Source: Climacium dendroides
Taxonomy: Eukaryota > Streptophyta > Bryopsida > Hypnales > Climaciaceae
Length of the DNA: 64,000 nucleotides
Direction: 5' to 3'
NCBI GenBank assembly: GCA_950106755.1
Contig: OX467087.1
Coordinates: forward strand, 17,612,047-17,676,046
Part shown: in pieces, positions 35,133 to 46,019 of the stretch
How the letters are laid out: each line of letters starts with the position of its first letter
Position numbering within the stretch: the stretch's first letter is position 1
Notes under the pieces: model-generated
Databases searched by the model: none
The model's input: the letters and a program-made list of their open reading frames with translations, nothing else
What the model was told of the DNA's origin: nothing
Made by a program: the position numbers and the translations under genes

Positions 35133-37220
35133 TTTTTTATTTCTTGACTTCCTCTTTTTAATTTGGAATCTCTGATTTTGCATATGAATTTTAGAATATT
35201 CAAATTTTATCATCCATGGTAAATAGTTTGTTTTTCTTAATTTTTCTAAAGTATAACTGAAAGTAGAGTTTCAAAATTTTTGCCCTCCTACGAAACCCCA
35301 AAGCACTAGTATAAGATAGTCCCTTTACTTACCACCAAGTCACCTCCCCCCACTTGGGCCAGGGAAGATTGCCCCATGTATTATCCCATCAAAGGATAAA
35401 TGTAAAAATTGCCCCCTATTTTGTACCGCTTAAATTACGTATTTCTTTGCATCTTTATGCTAATTTTGGGCCTTGGATTGCAAATATGAATTCTCAATTT
35501 GCAAATTTTATCATATGTGGCAAATAAAAAATTTCAAGTGTTTTTCCTGGAGGGGTAAAACGGGGTAAGAAAACAGGGTAAAACAGGGGAATAGCCGCAC
35601 TTGACTTCCAAAAGAAAGGAGGGAAAGGAAAGAATAAAAAAAGAAAAGAAAAGAAGAAAAAGAAAAGAAAAGAAAAAGAACGAGGAAAGAGAAAGGAAAC
35701 TATCTGTTCACTTACCAATTGACACGCGTTCCCAGTTTTCACCCCTCGAGACTGGCTGGCCCACACAACTCGGATGAGAACTAGTAAGTAACGCCACGAT
35801 TCTCGACGACATCCATCCATCCCCATTCCCCAACCATACAGACAAACAGCTTCCCAAGGTTCCCCACCCCGTTCCCTCCCCTTTCCCAAGACGTGCCCCA
35901 GACGTTCCCCTCTCGAGCCTCGAGGGCCGACCTTGCACCGCGGACTGGAGACGGCCATTTTGCGAGTGGCACCCCTGCGATTGCGAACAACACTACTACT
36001 CTCCCTTCTCTCCCGCAAATCATTTCGTCAACAATCCAACAATCTCGTCACTAATCGTCTCCGGATTTTTTCCCTTTTCTACCGATCCTGCTTCCGAAAT
36101 TCAGTCCCCTTGTGATTCCGCTTCCAACGACCTCCTCCACAGTCGGTTAGGGCCACAATCGTGGGTTTACTCTGGTCGACAATTGAAAAGAAATTGCGCA
36201 TCGCGATTTCTCTGCGAGGTATGTCGAATCGTGCATTCCTGTTTTGGGAGAATCGTGGTGGACTTAGTTCGAAATTTGAGACGAATTAGTGGGGAGTTTC
36301 GTTTTGGGGGGGATGGTAGGGTTTCGGGGTTCCTTCTGTGTCGGTTTCGTTTGGGGGTTTGATTCGTGTTTCGCTTTTGGTTTGTTTCTGTAGATCTTTA
36401 CTTTTAGGCGAGCATGTGTGGAAACAGGGGATATAGTTTGCCGATGCCGTTTGTCGGTGGCGTTTGGTAACGTTCGAAGAGGCATCGGAAGTATGGTGCC
36501 TAGATTTTCATAGACGGGGATTGTTGGAGGAGGCTTTTGGTGCAAAGGTCCTCAGGTTTGAACTATTTTCATCTGCGCGTATGGTTGGGGTTGGACGTTG
36601 CTGAGTTTGGATTTACGTACAAATTGGGGTTTGATTCTTGAAATGACAGGGTTAGGGTTGAATTGGAGTCTGGAGGGTGGATAGTTAGTATTTTGATGTG
36701 CCGTGGATATCTTGTGGATTGCAAGTGCGTTATTATTCTGCGCTTCCCTCATTATTGAACGTGTCCGATTGGGGTAGGATTCTGAGTTACAGGGCGGAAA
36801 CTGTGGCAACCGAGAAATTTACTGTTTACTGGAGTCTTACTGATAAATGGGGTGGTTTTTATTTGTGTAGGACTTTGTTGTGAAGACCAGCGGGTATTCA
36901 TCGACGGGGACCGTTTTTACGTATTACACACTAGCCCCAAAGTACTTTTGGGCTACTGTGATTACAGTTCCCATTTGCGGATGATTGAGTGAATTGCGGT
37001 GGAAGATGGCATGAGTGTTCGGGGTATTACTCAGCCAAACCGTACAGATTTATTATAATTACTTAGAAACAGCGAAGTGTGTGGCGGGTGGAGGATACCC
37101 TGATTGTAAACTTCAGCAAGAGTCAGCGAGTCATAGACAAGCGCATCCGGTTTTCCAAGTCTTGAAATATTGTGCACCAGGTGTTCTAGTCAAAAAGGGA
37201 AGAAGCAGAAGTGAGACACT
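35133..37220 (+). promoter_or_regulatory. Promoter and 5' leader of Di19
   Basis: A purine-rich tract of GGAAAG/AAGAAAAG units spans 35613-35697. From about 35700 the DNA becomes GC-rich. A plausible untranslated first exon ends near 36219 at GCGAG|GTATGT, with a long leader intron before the coding start at 37221. Telo-box-like AGGGTTT words occur at 36329 and 36655. A 174-codon frame on the minus strand (36018-35494) overlaps the purine tract, is low-complexity and is not believed. Confidence 0.4.
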
Positions 37221-39110
37221 ATGGACGGGGAGTTTTGGACGGCTCGGATGTCAACCTCGAAGCGCCACCACACTCTTCAGCCCTCCCAATCTCTTTTAGG
37301 TTTGTTTCTTGCTTCCCTTACTAGTGCGCTTGCCGACTGGTAATTTTTTGAATCGTTCATCGGACGTTCAGGTGACGAGGGGTCAAAATGAGTTGTCCAC
37401 ATTCTCTCCATTCTGTCGTAACAGACTCAATGTATGCTTGCCCTGCAAGTTATCTCTTTCGAACATTGTCTGTAGGTCAGGTCTGATTCATCGCCGTGGA
37501 GGATGATTCATGTTCAGTAGATTGAAGGAATTTATGACAGCGACTGTGGTGCCGTATCTTCAGGGATCTATTTTTCACACAGTGGATTTTGTTGCTTTGC
37601 AGATCGTCAGATTAACTTAGATGATGTGGACGGTGATGAGGACTTGCGAGCTGAATTTTCCTGCCCTTACTGCTACGAAGAGTTTGACATTTCTGCCCTT
37701 TGCTCACATCTCGAGGAGGAACATTGTTTTGAATCTAGGGCCGCTGTAAGTTCCTCTTGAAGTCGATTGTTATTAATGTTCATTGCTAGGGTTACTTGTT
37801 ACAGTGTCTTTGTATAATGACGGTTTTGGTTTTTAATTTGGCAAGTTCTGCCTACCTGGTTTTGATTTCTGGAAACGAATGCTTTTTTTTTTTTGCCTTT
37901 TGAATTTACATATTATTTCTTTGTTACAGTATCATGTTGGTGTATTAACGACTTCGCTTGTTTTGGTATGCAGATGTGTCCAGTTTGCGCCGGAAGGATT
38001 GTGAAGGACATGTTGGGCCATATTTCCTTACAGCATGGTCACTTATTTAAGATATCCTTTTATCGCGGTTTTAAGCAGCTATGTCTTTATCGTTTGTTCT
38101 GATTTTAAATGTTTGTGCTCCCAAGTCGATATGCCTCTTGGTTTTGAGTTGAGAGGTGTGTTTGAGAAGTTCAAAAGCTCGACCTTGTTGCCTCACAGAA
38201 TGCGAAAAGTATTTGTGTTGTGTTCCTTAACAGCAGCTCACATGCAGCGCCGAAGGAGGTTCAGAAGAGCTGGAGTTCCATCTAATGCGACTCTTTCCCT
38301 TCTTGGAAAGGAGCTTCGGGAGGCACATTTGCAGGCCCTTCTAGGAGGAACATCTCGGTCTTCGACTCTGTCAAGTGCCGCTGATCCTCTCCTCTCCTCT
38401 CTGGTATATAATGTTCCTCCAACCGAAACTGAAGAAGCTCCTCCCAAACCCACAGTTGTAGTTGAGGAGCAACCTGCAAAGTTGTCTTCTTTGAGCCAGC
38501 AGTCGAAGGCCAGGCAAGTTGTTACTGCTTTTCTGCTCCTGTTTCCATCACGTGTGTACTCCATTACTTTGAGAGGGTTGGGAGGTCCGAGACAATACGA
38601 CCTAACCCTCTCCTCCAGACTCTAGCAGAACCGTTCTATCCGGAGATATACATCGTGGGGGTTGGATGGGGGTTATGACTTTGCACCGTCCTTTTTTATT
38701 GCAATGTGTTGATGAAAGTGACAAAGAGAGGGTTATGATTTATAAGCTGTATCGTATATCTATGTGAGTTTCTTGCTGTGGTATTTATCAAGGTTCGGTG
38801 AACAACTAGGTCTTTTTTATTTTTTTGTAAATGATTCACCCTGTGGGAAACTTGCGAATCACTAGCTTGCCTGTTATACTAGAATTAATTAATCTAAATG
38901 AACATGCTCATTGGCAGGGATTGCTTCCATACAATTCTGTTTCATGGGGTTGCTTTGCATGGTCGTTGTTTGACTCTATTTTCTGACTGATGAAACAGTG
39001 GCGATAGTTTACTTACTGCGGAAGAGCGGGAAGAGAAGCGAAAGCATGCCAACATGCGCGCTAGGTTTGTACAACAACTTGTGCTATCGACTCTTTTGGG
39101 TGACAACTGA
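37221..39110 (+). CDS. Di19: Di19 (drought-induced 19) zinc-finger protein
   Basis: Five exons join in frame: 37221-37299, 37603-37745, 37974-38051, 38242-38513 and 38999-39110 (TGA), encoding 227 residues, close to the usual Di19 length. The start gives the Di19 hallmark MDGEFWTARMSTSKRHH. Two C2H2-like fingers follow: CPYCYEEF...LCSHLEEEH and CPVCAGRIVKD...GHISLQHG. Then come the basic nuclear-localisation-like MQRRRRFRR, the conserved NATLSLLGKELREAHLQALL with GGTSRSS, and a C-terminal helix RARFVQQLVLSTLLGDN. Family knowledge: Di19 proteins are nuclear factors responding to drought, salt or light signals in plants. Intron 3 is U12-type AT-AC and intron 4 has a GC donor. It is the likely ancestral-type copy of the divergent gene at 13329-19562. 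Confidence 0.92.
38052..38241 (+). other. U12-type AT-AC intron of Di19
   Basis: 5' splice site AAG|ATATCCTTTT matches the U12 consensus exactly. The 3' end has the canonical branch site TTCCTTAAC, then CAGCAGCTCAC|ATGCAG, so the intron ends in AC. Phase 0, 190 bases. The flanking exons join as HGHLFK and MQRRRR, as expected for Di19. A GT-AG reading of this junction does not preserve the family sequence. Confidence 0.88.
38514..38998 (+). other. GC-AG intron of Di19
   Basis: The donor reads CCAG|GCAAGT, the usual sequence of GC-type donors, and the acceptor GAAACAG|TGG. The join creates KAS then GDSLLTAEE in frame. The equivalent intron in the divergent paralog has an ordinary GTATGT donor. 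Confidence 0.75.
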
Positions 39111-40274
39111 TTCCCTGGCCATTGAGCATTCATTCGCTACCACAGGACGATTTTCAGCAAGGTTTCATTTGAAGATCTGCATCGTACACCTTTGCTACCT
39201 TCCTGTCTATCCCATGATTACTTGGGGTGCTGCAATATGCATCCTGTATGAGCAAGCGTTCTTTCTTTGCTGGGAAACCCAATTGCATTCTCTTAGGGCT
39301 TATTTACGTAAGCAGAATGCTGTAGTAGATCGCCACGAGGTGGAAGGTGGCATGGCAGCTCAAGGATGCAGATCATTGGATATTCCTAGATGCAAAAAAT
39401 TGTTCTTGCGGTGCTGTAACTTTGTAGGGTCCAAATAACGGGGCCTGGATTGTAGTTTTGTATTGAATATACTATGTCACTTTTGTAGGGGTAACATATC
39501 TGTAGCTGGCCCCGAACTACGTCACATGCTGTATTGCATTATAATTTTTAATATGGGGTTTAAGTATCTTCATTCCACAGTGACTTGTATGTTTAGGTAA
39601 TTCAATGATCCTTTTACTTGGGTTTGGACTTCCGATGATTTGCTTTCGTTTGTTCAGGACGTTTGTCTATTGGCTCCGACTGTTTTTGTATATTTATGTA
39701 ATGTTTTTTTCGCTATTGAATCATTGTCTGTTAAGTTATGCTTTGTCTGAGGTTGGAATTTACCTCAAAGAGATTCATGGGTCCAGACAAAATGGAATGA
39801 CATCCTTTGAACCCAAAAGACCAAGGATTCATGGGTCCAGACAAAATGGAATGACATCCTTTGGAATTGGGAGTCTCCTCTATTCTTCTTTTAGGTGTTT
39901 CTACCTTACGTGCACCCAGGATTGACACTAATTTCAACTGAAACACATGGCTACATGTGAGGAAGTTTGAGTGCATACCTTACTCAAAAAGTGTGCCAAT
40001 GCTACATGGACAAATGCCAATTGTAGTGTAGTTGCTTGTTTTTAGTTACAAAATTTTTAAGTAATGTGTTTTGGTGTATCAAAAAAGGACAAAATTCTCC
40101 TATGTTCTTATGTCTTATTTGTTTACATCTTTTGCTATCAATATCTAGGTTTTAGTGTTGTTTTTTGGTCCAAATGTAGGTGTTGTATTTTAGACAATGA
40201 TGATTATGGATATACCTTGATGCAACTTTCTTTGAAAATGTTGAGATGAGTTTGAACTTTGAACCATTTCTATA
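39111..40274 (+). other. Di19 3' flank with a 54-base tandem duplication
   Basis: The first ~350 bases are the probable 3' untranslated region. A 146-codon frame over 38998-39438 is a shadow of the last exon in another frame. At 39773 and 39827 a unit starting ATTCATGGGTCCAGACAAAA is repeated in tandem with period 54. No further gene is seen. Confidence 0.45.
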
Positions 40275-40597
40275 TTAACCCTTAAATGCCCTTTTGGAAC
40301 TGTGTGACATCATCTAGTTTAAAAAAACCAAAAATATTTATTGGGAGTTAAACTACTATAGAAGATCTCCCCTTTCCACTCCTAATTCTAAAGATGAATA
40401 GTTGTATTTTTATCCTACATAGGAGAATTCCTTGTCATTCCTTGGACAAAAAACATCCATTGCAACGTGAGGATGGATAGTTGCATTTTTGTCATTCCTT
40501 GTCATTCCTTGGACAAAAAACATTCGGCACAACATTTATGGAGAATTTCTTGTCATTCATTGAACAAAAAACGTCCATCACGGCATTTATGGGTTAA
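40275..40597 (-). mobile_element. TTAA-flanked element T8, containing family A copy 7
   Basis: Ends TTAACCCTTAAATGCC and GGCATTTATGGGTTAA: inverted repeats identical at 11 of 12 positions inside exact TTAA sites. The interior is a minus-strand family A sequence with an extra internal duplication around TTCCTTGGACAAAAAAC. It shows that family A belongs to the TTAA-type elements. It is 323 bases and non-coding. Confidence 0.65.
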
Positions 40598-42558
40598 TGA
40601 CTATTGACCTTATGGTGATGAACTACAATAACAAATACTTCCACATTCCAAACTACTACCAAATTTTAGCCTATTTGAAAAAACATCAAGGTAACTCCAC
40701 CTAATATCAATCAACATTAGAGCTTGGTTCCCACTCTTGAACTATCTAAATTATTGTTGGCTCTTTTTAATAGTGAAACAGAGTTTCAAATGGTCTTCAC
40801 ATGCATTTTTTGAACACTGTATGAATATCACTATTCAAAGTGCTGAAAATAGGTGTACCCAAAATCAATCGTAAGTTCCCATACGGTTTTAGTGTCACAA
40901 TTAGGTGAAATCACCTTTCCTTAACACTGGAGGGAATATGTGGGAACTCGGAACGGACAGCAATGAAAAAGTAGCAACAGTAGAAACATGGATAAAATAT
41001 GAAGCACCAAGATGGACCTTTTTCATTTGGAAACAAATGGAGATTCCATTGCAAAAGCACCAGTACACAGCAGCCAAGCCAAAAAGGCCGGACAAACAAA
41101 GAAAGATGGACCTTTTCAATTGCAACAGAAAGAAACCCTATAAGAGAAACAGGATCTGCACTACATGGGGGATTATAATAAACCTAGTATTCCGCATAAA
41201 CTCATGAACAGGGGCACCAATCGCCTGTTCATTGCAATAATACTGATTTAAGTGATTGTTGAAACCAGCAGATAAGCTGCATCTCATTATGCCAATACAA
41301 TGCATCATTCCTTCTATTTATGCTCAGGCTGTCCTCAAACATTCCTGAGGGACCGCATCAACCCTTTCAACCAAAGCGATGGTAAATGTAAGAAGGCACT
41401 GACCATTCACTGAGCATCATCAGGGAATGTCCGTTTTTTCGAATCTACAGCGCAGTGGGGAAGTGAGTTAAAGAATGATATGGTGCTACAAGTAGCTTCC
41501 AGTCATTTTCATAATTACGTGACAACTAGACTGCAACTGCAGCTCAACAAGAAAAATGAATGAAGACTCAAAACCAGACCTTTCCAGGGCTTAATAATTC
41601 TTGAAGGTTGGAGTGAAATGCTGTCACTCACAAAAAGCATGAAGTAGTATGCCGTCTTTATGGGAATTCTACAAAGTTTGAAGCTCCTCTCTGGCTACTG
41701 CTATTGGATTCCTCATCATTACTGCAAAACTGCAAAGATGAAGTCAAATGGAAGTAACATAATTAGCCCATACACAACAATTTAGGTACACGTAACGGCA
41801 AAAGTTACCCATAAAAATTCTTGCCTAATAATACACAAATCGAACATGAGAGCCTAGGGTCGATTTCGGATACACCAACGATTAGCAATTTGAAACTTCA
41901 TATGATGATCAAAAAGTACAAGCTAACCTGCGTTGGAATTCTCTTTCAATGGCCAACTACACCCGATAGAAAATAAGTCAATTATTACTGATAACCACGA
42001 ATAGATGCGCATTTAGGTGGACATACCTTACCCATGCATTCGTGAAAATGCTCAGTTTGCAAGTTCCAAGAGTACAAAAAAACAGGTTTGCTAATTCCTG
42101 CAGCCAAGAGTGAATACCAAAGTTCAGAAAACCACAAGTATGTACCAGAAGCATGTTTATCGACTTTGTGAGGTTTATCAACACAAATTACGAAAAGGGT
42201 CACTATCAGCAAATCAAGGATACTAATCACGTCAATAACTGCTGACCTCTACGTGACCAACGAATGTCGAAACTCACATTCTGATGAATGATCCATACTC
42301 AACGTTACCCTAAGTATCGTATCTCCGGCTGCCTCATTTCGTTTAAATTGCTTTCCTCTCTGTAAAAAGAAAAATACCACGTAGAAGTTGTCAACAGTGA
42401 GAGCACCATAGTAGCCTAAACCTCTAACCTGTAAGTGAAATATTCCCTAGCAATTACAAATGAATTATCCCTTAAGTACAAACAAAATCACCCTTTAATG
42501 AAAGAACCAGACATTGCAATAAATTGTTCAAGTTCAATGTTATACCTTAAGAGCTGTC
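40598..42558 (-). other. Downstream region of the SNM1-like gene, no other gene recognised
   Basis: Composition becomes more balanced from about 40870 towards 42558, consistent with a 3' untranslated region of the minus-strand gene. Frames at 40901-41207 lie on both strands at the same place and show no domain. Confidence 0.35.
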
Positions 42559-45500
42559 TCACTCGCCACTTCTCTTCATCTCCAGTAGTGAAGGCAGGGG
42601 CTCGGGTATCCTGAACTTTCTGCGGGTAGGAAGCCTAGATAAACTTTTGGACCTCACATTGTGAGAATTTATATGCTCATGAGAAGCGGCTGGCACAGGC
42701 ATACTCACAGATCTATAATAATGGGAAGGAATAACTATAGGTGAAGGCACATTTGGATCATTTATTTGAGATGGCATTGGATGAGAAATGCAAATTTTTA
42801 TCTTACTTGGTGATAAAGAAAGACTCTTAGAACTCGTTTCTGCCTCAAAACTTGGCTCCATAAAAAGCCTTTTGGCCCTTGCATTCTTAGAGGGTGTCAA
42901 ACCTTGACTGGATGTCACTGAAGTGAAGGTTACATTAGCAGATGGGACGGGTGACGAAAGAGCCACTGGAGGTGGAGGTGAAGACTTACTAACATATGAG
43001 GGGGATGCTGGGGAAGGAGAGGGAGGTAAGACGTATTGGGCATGGCCAAATAGGGGAATCAATTTTCCTGGTGAGTCGACATCCCTACTTTTTGTCGCTT
43101 TTGGTGGACTAAAAGAGCACTTCGTTCTCTGTCCCTTTTTGAACTCTCGGTCCTCTGGTACACACTGCTCTACTCCCTCCATTATAGCGAAGAAGTTTGT
43201 CGGGGGCTGAGAAGATTTTTCAAAGTCACAGATTCCAAGAAGAGGAGTTGTGGAGATGACTTCTACTGGGTTTAGAAGCTTCATAGCTCGCTTCAGTTCG
43301 ATTTGAGAGGAATGCATGGAATAACAAACGTGGTACACTCCATTATCATCCTTCGTCGCTTGGGTTACAGAGGATGTCGCACTTCTGCGTTTGGATCCTC
43401 CACATCTAGAAGAAACAATAGGAGCGTTGATTACTCCTGATCCATCTCCTTGCAACGTCTCTTCAAATACATACCATTGGGTAGATGGTCGTATGACGAG
43501 AGGTCGCGTTCTGCCTTCATTCTTTGCTTGGTTCATAGTTTCCCGAGCCCTCTCAGAATACTTGGGGCTGCCATCACAGATCTGTTGACAATCCGAACTT
43601 TCAAAAACTGAAACTTTCTCTACAGTAGCTCAGAAGATATCACTGCATATACAACTAACTCAGACGTCTAAATACTTTCCAAAAAACAAAACGGTACTAA
43701 GCTAAGATGTATGCGTGGAAACAGTTCAAACAGTTTTCAAACAGTATTCATGATTTAGACCCTAAACGAAACCCAATCTGCGGAGAATGATTAAGATATT
43801 CTACTTCAAAGAAACTCCAAGCTCTTACCAGTCAACCGTCAGTTTAACTACAGCGTTGCCCTAAGGGTATAGTTTTTGATAGCAGAAATTTCAGTTTTCT
43901 GCAAACTACAAGACCTCAACAGAATGCCTCATAAGACACAGCGCCTATCGACTACTCACACGTATTCAAAAGTTCATAGCCACTTCCACTGATTACAGGT
44001 ATGTCGTTACAGTCTTGGGTCACAACGAAACTAACACCTAAGTGTTCACATTAAAAATAGAAAGTCAACTTTAGAATTTAATAGTCAAGTATAGTAACTT
44101 TTAAAACATATTTTTATCATTAACTGTTTGATTTCTTCTTTCTATTGGTGTATATGGTTACCTTTCTCAAAGCTTCTTATATGATTTATTTAAATAAACT
44201 CTTTAGGTATGGAAGTGGCCACAATTGCCCATTTGGGCATTTGGGGTTAAGATTGAAAGGTCGAAAAAACTGCAGTCATCAGGGTGAGGAAAGACAAGAA
44301 AACATCAGATACGATCGACTAGCACAACAGAAGCTTTCCTTCCATATCCTGGAACCATTCCAATTCCTCTCCAGAGGACCAGCACTGTCCAGAAACAAAG
44401 GGATAATTTTAAAACATTCTGTTTATAAAAAACTCTACCGTCAGCACAGTGGCTGGAAATGACTGACACCCTGTTAAGGTCCTAGTGGAGAGAATGAGAT
44501 CAGAAGTCAATCACTAAGTGTCTATTGCTCCTTAACTCAGAGTAAATACAAATCCTATTGATTCAACAGGTCCAAAGACGGTCACTTCTGCAGCCGTGAT
44601 GGGAAAAGAGTCCGCGTATTCCGCATGAAGGAGGTATAACAGGTGGTTCTGATTAAGGAGCATATGAGGTCACGATACTAGAGACACCTCTATCTCCGAG
44701 CAAGGGATTAAATTTCAACTTTATCATAGCTTCCTTTCCAGACCATCTGACATTGGTGTAATAAACTAAATGCACGTGTCCTACTTGTTATGCATGATTC
44801 GTCAGGGACATTCTAACGATAATACTCCAGTGAGATTAAAAGTTAGTCCTCCCTCCACAACACTAACGCTACCTCAAAGCTGCCGGAATCATCAATGCAA
44901 CAAATAATAATTACTAGTAGTCATGAAGAATTATTACCATGGAAAAAGAATAGGATAACGTTCAGTGAAAAGCTGAAAGTACCTCAAAGCGTGTAGATTC
45001 CCTATCAGTTGTCAAAAAATCTGCAGCTATCACCTCCAAGTCAGCATAGTAATTCGAGAGCCGATCTTTGTCGATAAATATTCTGACACAAAAGTCCTTT
45101 GCAATAGCCTCCAACAGTGTCTCTTGACCCAACATGTTGCACGCCAAATATATTCTTGCCTCGCTTGGATGATTCCAAATGCATTTCTTGACCTGCCACA
45201 TTTCCAAAAAGTGCTGTGAGCAATGAATACGTCACATTGAACAAAAGGAAACGTGAATTTGACTTAATTATGAAAATACACAAAATCAATTGTTTTAATA
45301 TACCTGCTCAATTGCCTCTTCTTTTGAAGGCAGGACCAATGGCTCCCTTCCGAAGGTGCAATCCAAGTAAACACAATCTAAAACCTTCCCGCTGCCACTG
45401 AAATAATCCATCAGCTGGTGAAGGCATTCAGATGAAAGCCTACAATCGCCAGTGTGCAACACATTGCCGAAGGAGCCTTCAAATAACAACATGATTGCAC

Positions 45501-46019
45501 CTGAAACAAGCCCACAGAATCTAATAAGGCTGTGAACACCATGCTGGGATTCAAAACCAAAGTCAATTTGCAAGACACCCTATGCGCAAACGCAGAGGAA
45601 TACAACAGGACATACCAGGGCAATGGTTTGCGTCGTATGCAGTGACCGTGAATCCTTGTTCTGCATCTCCGAGAATTTTAGGTTCGCCAATCTCCAAGCT
45701 TTTGAATATGGAGGGGTTGAGCTGCCACAGATCCCAATAGGAACTAAAATATCAGTAAGCGAAAATAATAACATGCTTAAATCCTGTCAGTCGATTCCAA
45801 AAAGAATTCCGAAGCAAGTGGTCAACATACCTTCGGGTAGCGACGGCAAATAAGTCTCTCCGTCAAAGAAGTGCAGTAGATGGGAAACTTCCCATAAGAA
45901 TCGATGCCCTCCGTGTGATCTTTGTGAGCATGGGTGAGGAAGTGGAATGGCTTCCTCTCTGAATTCTTTGTCCACGTATCCACCGAAAATGGAAAATCAA
46001 TCTTCGTTTCCACACCCAT
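42559..46019 (-). CDS. SNM1/Apollo-type DNA-repair metallo-beta-lactamase nuclease with long C-terminal tail
   Basis: Five exons join in frame: 46019-45831, 45721-45616, 45500-45304, 45192-44983 and 43581-42559 (TGA), encoding 574 residues. The start is MGVETKIDFPFSVDTW. The metallo-beta-lactamase motif HAHKDH is at residues 30-35, DANHCPG near 93-99 and HTGDCR at 114-119, with the later metal-ligand region YLDCTF in exon 3. The DRMBL/beta-CASP C-terminal signature YHVCYSMHSSQIELKRAMKL lies near 317-336, followed by NPVEVISTTP. Family knowledge: SNM1 proteins are 5'-to-3' DNA exonucleases acting in cross-link repair and end processing; the domain layout resembles the plant Apollo-like subgroup. 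The last ~230 residues are low-complexity, rich in Pro and Ser (PPSPSPASPS), and extend past the catalytic core. The ATG at 43536 is internal to exon 5, not a separate gene. Confidence 0.88.

Noticed and set aside
35494..36018. A 174-codon minus-strand frame upstream of Di19
   Set aside because: Half of it is a Phe/Leu-rich translation of the purine tract at 35613-35697, other frames there are similarly open, and it lies in the Di19 promoter.
36329..36660. Interstitial telomere repeats (AGGGTTT words)
   Set aside because: Only single or paired AGGGTTT/TTAGGGTT words occur, as in plant promoter telo-boxes, not tandem telomere arrays.
38998..39438. A 146-codon plus-strand frame at the end of Di19
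   Set aside because: It is a shifted-frame shadow of the last Di19 exon (38999-39110) extended through the 3' untranslated region.
42559..43536. A separate 325-residue gene starting at the ATG at 43536
   Set aside because: The frame extends upstream to the acceptor at 43581, and its DRMBL signature completes the SNM1-like protein; the ATG is internal.
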